From the NCBI RefSeq assembly GCF_900187375.1, contig NZ_FYEW01000002.1, forward strand, positions 806,001 through 870,000: 64,000 nt of DNA. Reading direction: 5' to 3'. Source of the stretch: Hymenobacter gelipurpurascens (GTDB lineage: Bacteria > Bacteroidota > Bacteroidia > Cytophagales > Hymenobacteraceae). A program made the position numbers and the translations under genes. Numbering within the stretch: position 1 is the first letter of the stretch; every line of letters begins with the position of its first letter. The notes beneath the pieces were generated by a model, which was not told the DNA's origin, searched no databases, and worked only from the letters and a program-made list of their open reading frames with translations. Below, one piece after another: positions 25,491 through 33,652 of this stretch.

Positions 25491-25992
25491 CCTGATTAAG
25501 CTGCTTTAGAAGGCGTGCTGGATTACCGGCTACCACGCAGTAGCCAGCCGGGAAGCTTCGCGTTACGACGGCCCCCGCCCCTACCACGGTAAAGTCGCCG
25601 AGCTCGACGCCGGGCAGAACGACGGCGCCCATCCCCAGCCAGCAGAAACTCCCGATGCGTAGCGGCGGGGCCGCCTCGCCTTTGGTATTCACAACCAAAT
25701 CATGGTTGGCTGATATCAGGCCTACCTGCGGACCCACGTTGGTAAAGTCGCCGATGGTGATACCGTTATCGGCATTGATGTACACACCGGGCGAGTCGCC
25801 GGGAAAGGTGCCCTGGCCTACCACCAGCTGCCGTGGGTTCCGGATGGTGCTGGTGTGGTGCACGGCCCACTTCACTTCCGCATTTTGCCGCAGTATCCGC
25901 CGGAACAGCACATCCAGCGCATAAAAGCTCAGGGGCATTTCCTTCCGGAGCCCCAGTGCACGAGCCACCACGTGCTTCAGCCCTTTTCTCAT
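25435..25992 (-). CDS. Hexapeptide-repeat acyltransferase (WcaF/CysE-like)
   Basis: The 185-residue protein is built of left-handed beta-helix hexapeptides (YINADNGITIGDFTNVGP; then WLGMGAVVLPGVELGDFTVVGAGAVVTRSFPAG) with the family end motif VVAGNPARLLKQL. His in LISANHDLV is the likely catalytic base. Such enzymes O-acetylate sugars or other acceptors from acetyl-CoA. Overlap with the flippase gene suggests a shared role in polysaccharide assembly. The MoxR gene ends 39 nt upstream on the same strand and may be on the same transcript. Confidence 0.88.
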   Translation of the reverse strand: MRKGLKHVVARALGLRKEMPLSFYALDVLFRRILRQNAEVKWAVHHTSTIRNPRQLVVGQGTFPGDSPGVYINADNGITIGDFTNVGPQVGLISANHDLVVNTKGEAAPPLRIGSFCWLGMGAVVLPGVELGDFTVVGAGAVVTRSFPAGYCVVAGNPARLLKQLNQDECDAQARREYERHAAGK

Positions 25993-26031
25993 AGCTCAGA
26001 GTTCTTGCGCAGCATACGGCAGCAGACAGGC

Positions 26032-27030
26032 CTAGCTAATGGGGACTTTGCGCAGAATGGCCTCAATCAGATCCTGGGTGCGGATGCCATCCGCTTCGGC
26101 TTCATAGGTGAGCAGAATGCGGTGGTTGAGCACATCGGAAGCCACTTCCTTGATGTCTTCGGGCAACACATAATCCCGCTCATCTAAGTAGGCCACTGCT
26201 TTGGCGGCCCGGTGCAGCGCAATGCTGGCTCTGGGGCTCACGCCAAACTGCACGTACTGCTGGAACTCCGCCAGATCGTACTCGGCGGGCTTGCGGGTGG
26301 CAAAAACCAGCTCGATAATGTACTTCTCCAGCGTTTCAGAAATCTGCACCTGATTGATCTGCTGTCGGATGCCGAAGATGTCCTCTTTCGTCAGAATGGG
26401 GTTTACCTCGCCTTCGAAGCTCATATTGGCCATGCGCCGCATTACCTCCAGCTCGTCGGTTTTCTTGAGGTAATCCACAAACACCTTCATCATGAAGCGG
26501 TCAACCTGCGCTTCCGGCAACGGGTACGTCCCTTCCTGCTCTACCGGGTTCTGAGTGGCCAGCACCAGGAACGGCAGGTCCAGCGGATAGGTGGTTTCGC
26601 CAATGGTCACCTGCTTTTCCTGCATGGCTTCCAGCAGGGCACTTTGCACCTTGGCCGGCGAGCGGTTCACCTCATCAGCCAGCACCAGGTTGGCGAAGAT
26701 GGGGCCTTTCTTCACCTCAAATTCCGACTGCGTCTGGTTGTAGATCATGGTTCCGACAAGGTCGGAAGGCAACAAATCGGGTGTGAATTGCACGCGCTGA
26801 AAGTGCAGATGCAGCACCTTTGACAAGGTACTGATGGTGAGAGTTTTGGCTAGGCCAGGCACGCCCTCCAATAAGATGTGACCACCGGTGAATAGCCCAA
26901 TCAGCAGGCGCCCGACCATATACTGCTGGCCTACCACCACTTTGCCGACTTCGGCAAATACCTGCTTGATCTTGAGTTGATAATCTGGCACACCCGACGG
27001 CTGGGCGTCAGGAACAGAAGGAAGCGACAT
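26032..27030 (-). CDS. MoxR-family AAA+ ATPase
   Basis: The 332-residue protein has Walker A (HILLEGVPGLAKT), Walker B (LVLADEVNRSPAKVQ), the sensor region ATQNPVEQEGTYPLPEAQ and the C-terminal lid (ISPRASIALHRAAKAVAYLDERDYVLPEDI-type sequence), all standard for MoxR. These ATPases act as chaperones, usually with VWA-domain proteins encoded next door. No VWA or DUF58 gene is present here; downstream are the acetyltransferase and flippase. The stop TAG falls in an AGGCCTAG motif read on the minus strand. Confidence 0.93.
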   Translation of the reverse strand: MSLPSVPDAQPSGVPDYQLKIKQVFAEVGKVVVGQQYMVGRLLIGLFTGGHILLEGVPGLAKTLTISTLSKVLHLHFQRVQFTPDLLPSDLVGTMIYNQTQSEFEVKKGPIFANLVLADEVNRSPAKVQSALLEAMQEKQVTIGETTYPLDLPFLVLATQNPVEQEGTYPLPEAQVDRFMMKVFVDYLKKTDELEVMRRMANMSFEGEVNPILTKEDIFGIRQQINQVQISETLEKYIIELVFATRKPAEYDLAEFQQYVQFGVSPRASIALHRAAKAVAYLDERDYVLPEDIKEVASDVLNHRILLTYEAEADGIRTQDLIEAILRKVPIS

Positions 27031-27289
27031 ACGAAATGCGGAATAGGCAAGAGCCTAAAGGTAACAAATCGATTGGCGTCCGGCCGGTTTAGCCACTCGA
27101 CCAGAATGAATTTTACAGACCTGCCCAAAAAGGGAATATGCTGAACTTTGTTTTGAATAATTTATATTTCATATTATACATTATTAAGTATTCCTGGTAT
27201 CATAACCAGAGGCGGGAGGGGACGCAGCGCTGCTGACTGCGGGGAGAAATGGCTCGTGGTGTGGTGTATTCGTTTTCCTTTTTCTATCG

Positions 27290-28867
27290 ATGAAATCCTT
27301 ACTCATTCTAGTATTACTGTTTATCAGCCTAGGCCTATCGGCCCAACCCCAGAATGCCTTCCGATGGGCTAACCAAGTCCCCCTCAATTATCCCAGTCTC
27401 GCCACCGATTTGGGTGGCAATACGGTAGTTACCGGCAGCTTTACCCAGCCGATTACGATCAATGGAAAAACCGTAGCCCCATATGGCCTGGAAGACGTGT
27501 TTGTGGGGAGGTACTCTGCTTCGGGCCAATTGCTCTGGTTTACGCACATTGGAGGTACGGGGGCTAAAGCCACGGGGCAAGATGTAGCGGTAGATGCAGC
27601 CGGCAACGCGTACGTGGCGGGCGTATTTAATGGAACCGTCAACCAAAACGTAGCCGGCACTCCTCTTACGATGTCGGATATTATTTACGCCAGTAGTTAT
27701 TCCCTGCCTTTCCTGGTTAAAGTCTCCCCTACCGGCCAGACCGTATGGGCCCGACAAGGCAAAGACCGTAGTGGAGACATTCAGTCTACCTCCGCAGTGC
27801 GGGTTGCCGTTGATCCACTCGGCAACGCAACCATTATCGGCTATGGCACCAGCACCCTTACGTTCGGAAGTATTACAGTAGGAGGAAATCGGACGGGCAT
27901 TATGGTACACTTCGATGCGGCTGGTACAGCTACGTGGGGCCATACATTCAGCAGTTCTGTTACCACACTTACACGGGGGATAGGGGCTGATGGCTCAGGG
28001 AATACGTATCTCACAGTGCGGGTTACAGGCAATCCGTTTATGGATGGCCAATCGATACCCGGCCCTGTGCTTACCAGTGTAATTTTGGCCAAATTCAGTG
28101 GGAGTTCCGGCGCCCTACTCTGGGCAGCGCCTATTACAAATGCGGACAACACGGATCTGGCTGTTGACCTGGCCGGCCATGCCACCCTGATTGGACCTTT
28201 TTCGGGAGCTGCACAATTTAGCAGCCGCACCCTTACGAGTAGTTCTCTGGAAGTTTATGTAGCCCGTTATAATCCCGACGCCAGTTTGGATTGGGTCCGT
28301 TCACTAGAAGCACTAAACTCTGGCACTGAGCGCATTGCTACAAACTGGGCGGGCAGCAGCGTCGTAGCGTTGGTCAATACCTCAGCCAGTCCTACGCACG
28401 CCAAACTACTGGAGTTGAACACGCACTCGGGGGCCGTGACGTGGCGGCAGGAACTGGGCCCTGGATCTACCAGCGGCAGCAACTTGGCCATCAGCCCCTT
28501 GGAGCAGGTATATGTAGCTGGTAGCTTCTCAGGCGTGCTCGAACTGGGCCGCACTACCCTCACCAGCCCCACGGGCGCTTACTTCCTTACCCGCATTGAT
28601 CGGGGACCCCGCGGCAACTCGCCCCACTTTGCCGACCTGATTAGCTGCTACCCTAACCCGACCACTACGTACCTCAAGCTGAAGCTACCCGCGCAATATC
28701 TGCCCGCCCGCGCCGCCCTGTTCCACATGTCGGGCCGGGAAGTATTTTCGCAAGCGCTGAAAGCCAATGAGACGGAGCTGAATATGCGCAGCGTTAAGCC
28801 CGGCCTCTACACGCTCCGGGTGCAACTCCCTGACGGAGTCGTTACCCAGCAAATTCAGGTGAAGTAG
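27290..28867 (+). CDS. Secreted beta-propeller-like protein with type IX sorting domain
   Basis: The 525-residue protein has a signal peptide (about 1-18, ending LSAQ). The body consists of repeated blade-like units with VDAAGNAYVAGVFNG, VDPLGNATIIGYG and DGSGNTYLTVRV, the SBBP (seven-bladed beta-propeller) pattern. The C-terminal 80 residues are a type A sorting domain (SCYPNPTTTYLKLKL, SGREVFSQAL, LKPGLYTLRV-like end, terminal QQIQVK). It should be exported by Sec, pass through SprA and be released or anchored at the surface. No catalytic motif is seen. It is preceded by an AT-rich 260-nt region. Confidence 0.9.
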   Translation: MKSLLILVLLFISLGLSAQPQNAFRWANQVPLNYPSLATDLGGNTVVTGSFTQPITINGKTVAPYGLEDVFVGRYSASGQLLWFTHIGGTGAKATGQDVAVDAAGNAYVAGVFNGTVNQNVAGTPLTMSDIIYASSYSLPFLVKVSPTGQTVWARQGKDRSGDIQSTSAVRVAVDPLGNATIIGYGTSTLTFGSITVGGNRTGIMVHFDAAGTATWGHTFSSSVTTLTRGIGADGSGNTYLTVRVTGNPFMDGQSIPGPVLTSVILAKFSGSSGALLWAAPITNADNTDLAVDLAGHATLIGPFSGAAQFSSRTLTSSSLEVYVARYNPDASLDWVRSLEALNSGTERIATNWAGSSVVALVNTSASPTHAKLLELNTHSGAVTWRQELGPGSTSGSNLAISPLEQVYVAGSFSGVLELGRTTLTSPTGAYFLTRIDRGPRGNSPHFADLISCYPNPTTTYLKLKLPAQYLPARAALFHMSGREVFSQALKANETELNMRSVKPGLYTLRVQLPDGVVTQQIQVK

Positions 28868-28900
28868 GTCCCTAGGCCACCTTAGGTCCGCCAAGAACTG

Positions 28901-28935
28901 AGAAGACCATCCAAATCTACTTTGGGTGGTCTTCT
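28901..28935 (+). terminator. Intrinsic terminator after the secreted propeller gene
   Basis: A 15-bp stem (AGAAGACCATCCAAA / TTTGGGTGGTCTTCT, one G-T pair) has a 5-nt loop. It is AT-rich at its ends but lacks a long T run. Confidence 0.7.
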
Positions 28936-29045
28936 GGCTTATAGAGTGGCCTACTGCTTAGCTCACGGAAAAAGCAACCCGGCAGAAAATCCGGGGGCGG
29001 GGCTCATATCGTATGGAGGGAATTACGATATATATCTCTGCCGCA

Positions 29046-29420
29046 ATGATTACTCTATACAATATGACCGGAGTACCGGTTGTGTATGCCGATGAAGATT
29101 GCCGCGCACTATACGACGTGCAGGGCAATATCGTCGCCTGGTTTGCCCAAGAACACCTTTATTCCTTGAATGGCCGCTACCTGGGCTGGGCGCATCAGGG
29201 TTGGATCTACGACCGGGATGGGCACCCTGCTTTATTCGCCGAGAATGCCATTGGAGGTCCTGAACGACCAAGCTTGCACAACAAGGCCCGGGCACTACCT
29301 AACCGAATCAGGCTAGCTCCGCTCCCAGCGACCTTGCCCCGCCGCCAGCCCCGCCCCGCCCGCCGCCACCGTGCCGCCAGCTGGTCGCGCAGGTCTGGGC
29401 TCGAATATTTTTCTCAGTAG
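29046..29420 (+). CDS. Four-fold beta-flower domain protein
   Basis: The 124-residue product starts at ATG 29046 (MITLYNMTGVPVVY); a further ATG 33 nt upstream is possible. Four similar short units follow each other: LYNMTGVPVVYADED, LYDVQGNIVAWFAQEH, LYSLNGRYLGWAHQG and IYDRDGHPALFAENA, each a small hairpin. They are followed by GGP.RP and an Arg/Pro-rich tail ending SWSRRSGLEYFSQ. This matches what I recall of the 4-fold beta-flower family of Bacteroidota. The function is unknown. There is no signal peptide. It lies alone upstream of two reverse-strand tRNAs. Confidence 0.75.
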   Translation: MITLYNMTGVPVVYADEDCRALYDVQGNIVAWFAQEHLYSLNGRYLGWAHQGWIYDRDGHPALFAENAIGGPERPSLHNKARALPNRIRLAPLPATLPRRQPRPARRHRAASWSRRSGLEYFSQ

Positions 29421-29470
29421 AAGTCCCGTGCAATGGGCTCTTTACTGCCATCTTACTTGCAATGCCACAA

Positions 29471-29506
29471 AAAAAGGCCTCTCCACGCAGGTGAAGAGGC
29501 CTTTTT
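29471..29506 (-). terminator. Terminator downstream of tRNA-Leu
   Basis: A stem of AAAAAGGCCTCT with AGAGGCCTTTTT, extended by CAC/GTG, lies directly 3' of tRNA-Leu on the minus strand, with a T run on that strand. It can also act on the plus strand for the beta-flower gene. Confidence 0.8.
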
Positions 29507-29508
29507 AG

Positions 29509-29591
29509 TACCAGAGACGGGACTCGAACCCGTACGTCCGTGAAGACAAGGGATTTTAAGTCCCTCGTGGCTACCATTACACCACTCTGGC
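29509..29591 (-). tRNA. tRNA-Leu (anticodon UAA)
   Basis: The cloverleaf reads on the minus strand: acceptor GCCAGAG pairs with CTCTGGT (one G-U pair); anticodon stem AGGGA/TCCCT has loop CTTAAAA giving UAA; an extended variable arm, as in class II tRNAs; T loop GGTTCGAGTCC; discriminator A. The length is 83 nt. CCA is not encoded. Confidence 0.95.
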
Positions 29592-29640
29592 ATTTGGCTA
29601 CTAGCGTCCGGACAAAGGTAGAAGTCCGAAGCTCACTAGC

Positions 29641-29680
29641 CAAAAACAAAAAGAGGATGTTGCAGAAGCAACATCCTCTT
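29641..29680 (-). terminator. Terminator downstream of tRNA-Gly
   Basis: A perfect 13-bp stem (AAGAGGATGTTGC / GCAACATCCTCTT) has an AGAA loop and is followed on the minus strand by a T-rich run. It separates the two tRNA genes, so they are likely separate transcripts or a processed tandem. Confidence 0.85.
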
Positions 29681-29682
29681 GG

Positions 29683-29755
29683 AGCGGGAGACGAGGTTCG
29701 AACTCGCGACCTCGACCTTGGCAAGGTCGCGCTCTACCAACTGAGCTACTCTCGC
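29683..29755 (-). tRNA. tRNA-Gly (anticodon GCC)
   Basis: The cloverleaf reads on the minus strand: acceptor GCGAGAG pairs with CTCCCGC (one A-C mismatch), D arm AGCTCAGTTGGTAGAGC, anticodon loop TTGCCAA giving GCC, T arm with GTTCGAAC, discriminator U. The length is 73 nt. CCA is not encoded. Confidence 0.95.
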
Positions 29756-29985
29756 TTTTGATCTTGGCGCCGTAGTGGCGTTTTGATGTGACAAAGGTAC
29801 TACAGGAATCCGTGTTGTCAAGTACAAGGGATAAAAAAACCTCTATTCAACTCCTGAAAAACCTGTTTTCAACTGATTTTCAGGGAGAAAATTTTCAGTA
29901 GTACTATGCAGTACTCACATCCTAGCAGCAGATTTGGGTGGCCTAGCGCCTGACTCAGTACTTTTTCGGCGCTAGGCCACTCCAG

Positions 29986-32790
29986 CTACTTCCCTCCTAG
30001 CGCCAGCTTCAGCTCGTTTAGTTTCAGCAGGGCCTCAATAGGTGTTAGGGTGTTTACATCCAGCTTCTCCAGTAGTTCTCGCAGGCGCTCCAAGGCTGGG
30101 TCGGCGGGCTCAAACATGCTGAGCTGCAGGCTAGGGCGCGGGGCATTGTGCACGGCAGCCGTGGGCTGCGCCTTAGGTCCACGCCGTGTTTCTACAGCTT
30201 CCTGGCTGGCTATTCCGTTCAGTGGCACCACTTTCCCTGCACTCGGCTTTTCATCCAGACCCGCTAATACATCATCGAATTCGGTGGGGCCTTCCTCTAG
30301 GCCAGTGCTAGCGCGCTCCTGCTCCAGGTGGTGCATGATTTCGTTGGCGCGCAGCACCACGGCCGTAGGCATACCGGCCATGCGGGCCACATGGATACCG
30401 AAACTGTGCTCCGAGCCACCTTCCTGTAGCTTGCGCAAGAACAGGATGCGGCCATCGGCCTCCTTAACGGCTACGTTGTAGTTGCGCACCCGGGAGCAGT
30501 CGTCGGCGAGCTGGTTGAGCTCGTGGTAGTGGGTAGCGAAAAGCGTTTTGGCGCGCGCCTTGGGGCTGTTGTGCAGGTGCTCTACAATGGCCCAGGCAAT
30601 ACTGATGCCGTCGTAGGTGCTGGTGCCTCGCCCGATTTCGTCCATCAGCACAAGGCTGCGGTCGGAGAGGTTGTTGAGGATACTGGCCGTTTCGGTCATC
30701 TCCACCATGAAGGTGCTTTCGCCCTTGCTCAGGTTGTCGGAGGCACCTACACGGGTGAAGATTTTGTCGATGACGCCGATGGTGGCCGCGTCGGCGGGCA
30801 CGAAAGAGCCGATTTGGGCCAGCAGTACAATCAGGGCCGTTTGGCGTAGCAGGGCCGATTTGCCAGCCATGTTCGGGCCCGTAATCACCACAATCTGCTG
30901 GTCTTCCTGGTCCAGGCGAATGTCGTTGGGGATGTAGGCCTCGCCGGGGGGCAGCTGGCGCTCAATCACGGGGTGGCGGCCGGCCTTAATGTCGAGCACG
31001 GTGCTGTCATCTACCTGCGGCTTCACGTAGCGATGCTGGCGGGCCGTGGAGGCAAAGCTGGCCAAGCAATCGGTGACTCCAATGGCGCGGGCGTTCTGCT
31101 GGATCTGGGCCACGTACTCGGCGGCCGTCAGCACCAGCTCATTATAGATGCGCTGCTCAATGACGAACAACTGGTCTTCGGCATGCAGAATCTTCTCCTC
31201 GTAGGTTTTCAGCTCCTCCGTGATGTAGCGCTCGGCATTTACCAGGGTCTGCTTCCGAATCCAGGTGGTGGGCACTTTGTCCTTGTGGGAGTTAGTGACT
31301 TCGAGATAATAGCCGAACACCTTGTTGTAGGCCACTTTCAGGGAGCCGATGCCGGTTTCCTGAATGGCGCGCTGCTGCATCTGGAACAGGTAATCCTTGC
31401 CCGAGAAAGCCATTGCGCGCAGCTCATCCAGCTCGGCATCTACGCCATCGTTCAGCACACCGCCCTGGTTGGTCAGAATAGGCGCATCCACCTTAATCTT
31501 GGTCTGGATTTCCTCACGTAGGCCAGTGCAGGGGTTGAGCTGGTCGGCCAGCTTTTGCAGGGCCCGAATGCCGGAGGCGGCCAGCTGTTCGCGCATGGGC
31601 GCAATGGCTTCCAGGGCGCGGGAAAGCTGCAGCAGCTCGCGCGGATTGATGCGACGCACCGCTACTTTGGAAATCAGGCGCTCCAGGTCGTTGATCTGGC
31701 GCAGGTGCTGCAGCAGGTTCTCCAGCAGCTCGGGGTTCTGAAGCAGAGCCTCCACGGTATCCAGGCGGCGCTGAATTTGCGCGGGCTCCTTGAGGGGCAG
31801 CACCACCCACTTGCGCAGCAGGCGCGCGCCCATCGGCGTCACGGTTTGGTCGAGGATGTCGATGAGGGGTACGCCGCCGGGGTGCTGGGGCAGCACCAGC
31901 TCCAGGTTGCGAACCGTGAACCGGTCGAGCCACACGTACTTATCCTCTTCCAGGCGCCCTATGCTGCCGATGTGGCCTACGTCGGTGTGCTTTGTTTCGG
32001 CGAGGTAGTGCAGGATGCAGCCGGCGGCCGTAATGCCTTCACGTAGGCCATCAATGCCAAAGCCCTTGAGCGAGGTAGTGTTGAAGTGGCGCGTGAGCGT
32101 GTCGTGGCAATAGTCGTAGCCGAACACCCACTCATCGAGGGCAAAGTGGCAGAAATCGGGGCCGAAGTTTTCCTCAAACTCGCGGCGGCTGCGCTTGCAG
32201 AACAGCACCTCGGCCGGCGCAAAGTTCTGGAGCAGCTTGCCCAGGTAATCCATCGTGCCTTGGGCCACCAGAAACTCGCCGGTGCTGATATCGAGGAAGC
32301 TAATGCCAGCCTCCTGCTTACCGAAATGCACGGCGCAGAGGTAGTTATTGCTCTTGCGCTCCAGCACGTTGTCGTGCAGGCTTACGCCGGGCGTTACCAG
32401 CTCCGTGATACCCCGTTTGACGAGGCCCTTGGCCATTTTCGGATCTTCGAGCTGGTCGCAGATGGCCACGCGCTGGCCCGCCCGCACCAGCTTTGGTAGG
32501 TAGTTATCGAGAGCGTGATGGGGGAAGCCAGCCAGCGGCGTTTCGGAGGAAGTGCCCGCGCCGCGCTTGGTAAGCGTGATATCCAGAATGCGGGAAGCCG
32601 TGATGGCATCTTCGCCGAAGGTTTCGTAGAAGTCGCCGACCCGGAACAGGAGCACGGCGCCGGGATGCTCCTGCTTCAGCTGGTAATACTGCTTCATCAG
32701 GGGCGTATCAATCACGGGAGCCGGCCCGAGGGTGCCGTGCGTGCGGATAGGCTTTTTATTCGGATCGGCGACTTTGGTCTTCACTAGCAA
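29986..32790 (-). CDS. mutS: DNA mismatch repair protein MutS
   Basis: The product has 934 residues. The mismatch-recognition motif [14 protein letters not shown], with the Phe-x-Glu that stacks on the mispair, is near residue 47. Downstream are the clamp and lever regions, then the ABC-type ATPase with Walker [11 protein letters not shown], signature [10 protein letters not shown], Walker [17 protein letters not shown] and switch ATHYHEL. The C-terminus (about 800-934) includes a linker and a Leu-rich tail for tetramer or MutL contacts. MutS detects mispairs and recruits MutL. The start is TTG 32790 or GTG 32784; there is no ATG before the recognition domain. A 7-bp hairpin (CGCCAGC/GCTGGCG, 32799-32817) lies in its leader. 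It is transcribed alone. Confidence 0.97.
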   Translation of the reverse strand: MLVKTKVADPNKKPIRTHGTLGPAPVIDTPLMKQYYQLKQEHPGAVLLFRVGDFYETFGEDAITASRILDITLTKRGAGTSSETPLAGFPHHALDNYLPKLVRAGQRVAICDQLEDPKMAKGLVKRGITELVTPGVSLHDNVLERKSNNYLCAVHFGKQEAGISFLDISTGEFLVAQGTMDYLGKLLQNFAPAEVLFCKRSRREFEENFGPDFCHFALDEWVFGYDYCHDTLTRHFNTTSLKGFGIDGLREGITAAGCILHYLAETKHTDVGHIGSIGRLEEDKYVWLDRFTVRNLELVLPQHPGGVPLIDILDQTVTPMGARLLRKWVVLPLKEPAQIQRRLDTVEALLQNPELLENLLQHLRQINDLERLISKVAVRRINPRELLQLSRALEAIAPMREQLAASGIRALQKLADQLNPCTGLREEIQTKIKVDAPILTNQGGVLNDGVDAELDELRAMAFSGKDYLFQMQQRAIQETGIGSLKVAYNKVFGYYLEVTNSHKDKVPTTWIRKQTLVNAERYITEELKTYEEKILHAEDQLFVIEQRIYNELVLTAAEYVAQIQQNARAIGVTDCLASFASTARQHRYVKPQVDDSTVLDIKAGRHPVIERQLPPGEAYIPNDIRLDQEDQQIVVITGPNMAGKSALLRQTALIVLLAQIGSFVPADAATIGVIDKIFTRVGASDNLSKGESTFMVEMTETASILNNLSDRSLVLMDEIGRGTSTYDGISIAWAIVEHLHNSPKARAKTLFATHYHELNQLADDCSRVRNYNVAVKEADGRILFLRKLQEGGSEHSFGIHVARMAGMPTAVVLRANEIMHHLEQERASTGLEEGPTEFDDVLAGLDEKPSAGKVVPLNGIASQEAVETRRGPKAQPTAAVHNAPRPSLQLSMFEPADPALERLRELLEKLDVNTLTPIEALLKLNELKLALGGK

Positions 32791-32869
32791 GAGGGTAGCG
32801 CCAGCACAGGGCTGGCGAACGGGAACGGAGGGTACGTTTAGAACTGGACAGACTAAAGCATTTGCTCAT

Positions 32870-32964
32870 GTCATGCTGAGCTTGTCGAAGCATCTCTACT
32901 GCTTCGTTGCAGTGACCTAGGCCAGTAGCCAGCGGAAGAGATGCTTCAACAAGCTCAGCATGAC
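32870..32964. repeat. REP-like palindromic element 1 with CCTAGGCC core
   Basis: Two 28-nt arms (32870-32897 and 32937-32964) are inverted copies of each other with one mismatch; the left arm begins GTCATGCTGAGCTTGTCGAA. The 39-nt centre contains ACCTAGGCCAGT. Related sequences occur at 43912-44009 and, in another family, at 40994-41156. It lies between the divergent mutS and trmH-like genes and overlaps neither. Confidence 0.85.
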
Positions 32965-33039
32965 GGTAAAATGGCGAGAGCCAATCTGCCGTTCTTTATT
33001 TCTGTTATTGCCAACATCAGCCGCTCGGCCAGACGTTCC

Positions 33040-33047
33040 TACTTTTG
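33040..33047 (+). promoter_or_regulatory. Candidate -7 promoter box of the TrmH gene, leaderless start
   Basis: TACTTTTG matches TAnnTTTG and ends only 4 nt before the ATG at 33052. If transcription starts about 7 nt after the box, the mRNA would begin almost at the ATG. Confidence 0.5.
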
Positions 33048-33051
33048 TAGC

Positions 33052-33588
33052 ATGCGCAAACTCTCCATGGAAGAGCTGAACCGGCTGACGGTGGCAGACT
33101 TCAAAAATACGCAAAAATTCCCCCTCTCCCTGGTGCTCGACAACGTGCGGAGCCTGCATAATGTGGGCGCGGCCTTCCGCACCGCCGATGCGTTTGCGGT
33201 AGAAAAAATCTGGCTCTGCGGTATCACGGGTAGGCCGCCCCAGCGCGAAATCACGAAGACAGCCTTGGGCTCCACGGAGTCGGTGGCCTGGGAATATGTG
33301 CCTACCACTCTGGAGGCCGTGCAGCAGCTGAAGGCCGCCGGCTACACGGTGGTGGCCGTGGAACAGACTACCGGCAGTGTGCCGCTGCCCGCCTTCCAGC
33401 CCGCGCCTGGAGTGGCCTACGCGCTGGTAATGGGCAATGAAGTGTTTGGCGTGGACGATGACGTGCTGGCCCTTTGCGACGCGGCCGTGGAGATTCCGCA
33501 GTTCGGCACCAAGCATTCCTTGAACGTGAGCGTGGCAGCCGGCGTGGTGCTCTGGGACTTCATCAGCAAAATAACGCAGGCCCACTAG
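33052..33588 (+). CDS. TrmH/SpoU-family RNA 2'-O-methyltransferase
   Basis: The 178-residue product starts at ATG 33052; a longer frame would run back into the REP-like element. SPOUT signatures are present: motif 1 LVLDNVRSLHNVGAAFRTADAF, motif 2 ALVMGNEVFGVDDDVL and motif 3 VEIPQFGTKHSLNVSVAAGVVLW. These bind SAM in a knotted fold and methylate ribose in tRNA or rRNA. The lack of an N-terminal RNA-binding extension is like TrmL/YibK or short TrmH members; the target base is unknown. The TAG stop is within TAGGCC, followed by a bidirectional terminator. Confidence 0.92.
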   Translation: MRKLSMEELNRLTVADFKNTQKFPLSLVLDNVRSLHNVGAAFRTADAFAVEKIWLCGITGRPPQREITKTALGSTESVAWEYVPTTLEAVQQLKAAGYTVVAVEQTTGSVPLPAFQPAPGVAYALVMGNEVFGVDDDVLALCDAAVEIPQFGTKHSLNVSVAAGVVLWDFISKITQAH

Positions 33589-33601
33589 GCCAGTAGAAAA
33601 C

Positions 33602-33635
33602 AAAAAAGGCGACTCCTTGGGGAGTCGCCTTTTTT
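33602..33635. terminator. Bidirectional terminator between trmH-like and metalloprotease genes
   Basis: A perfect 15-bp stem (AAAAAAGGCGACTCC / GGAGTCGCCTTTTTT) has a TTGG loop, with A and T runs at the two ends. It serves both convergent genes. Confidence 0.92.
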
Positions 33636-33652
33636 ATGATCAGTGAGCTGGT

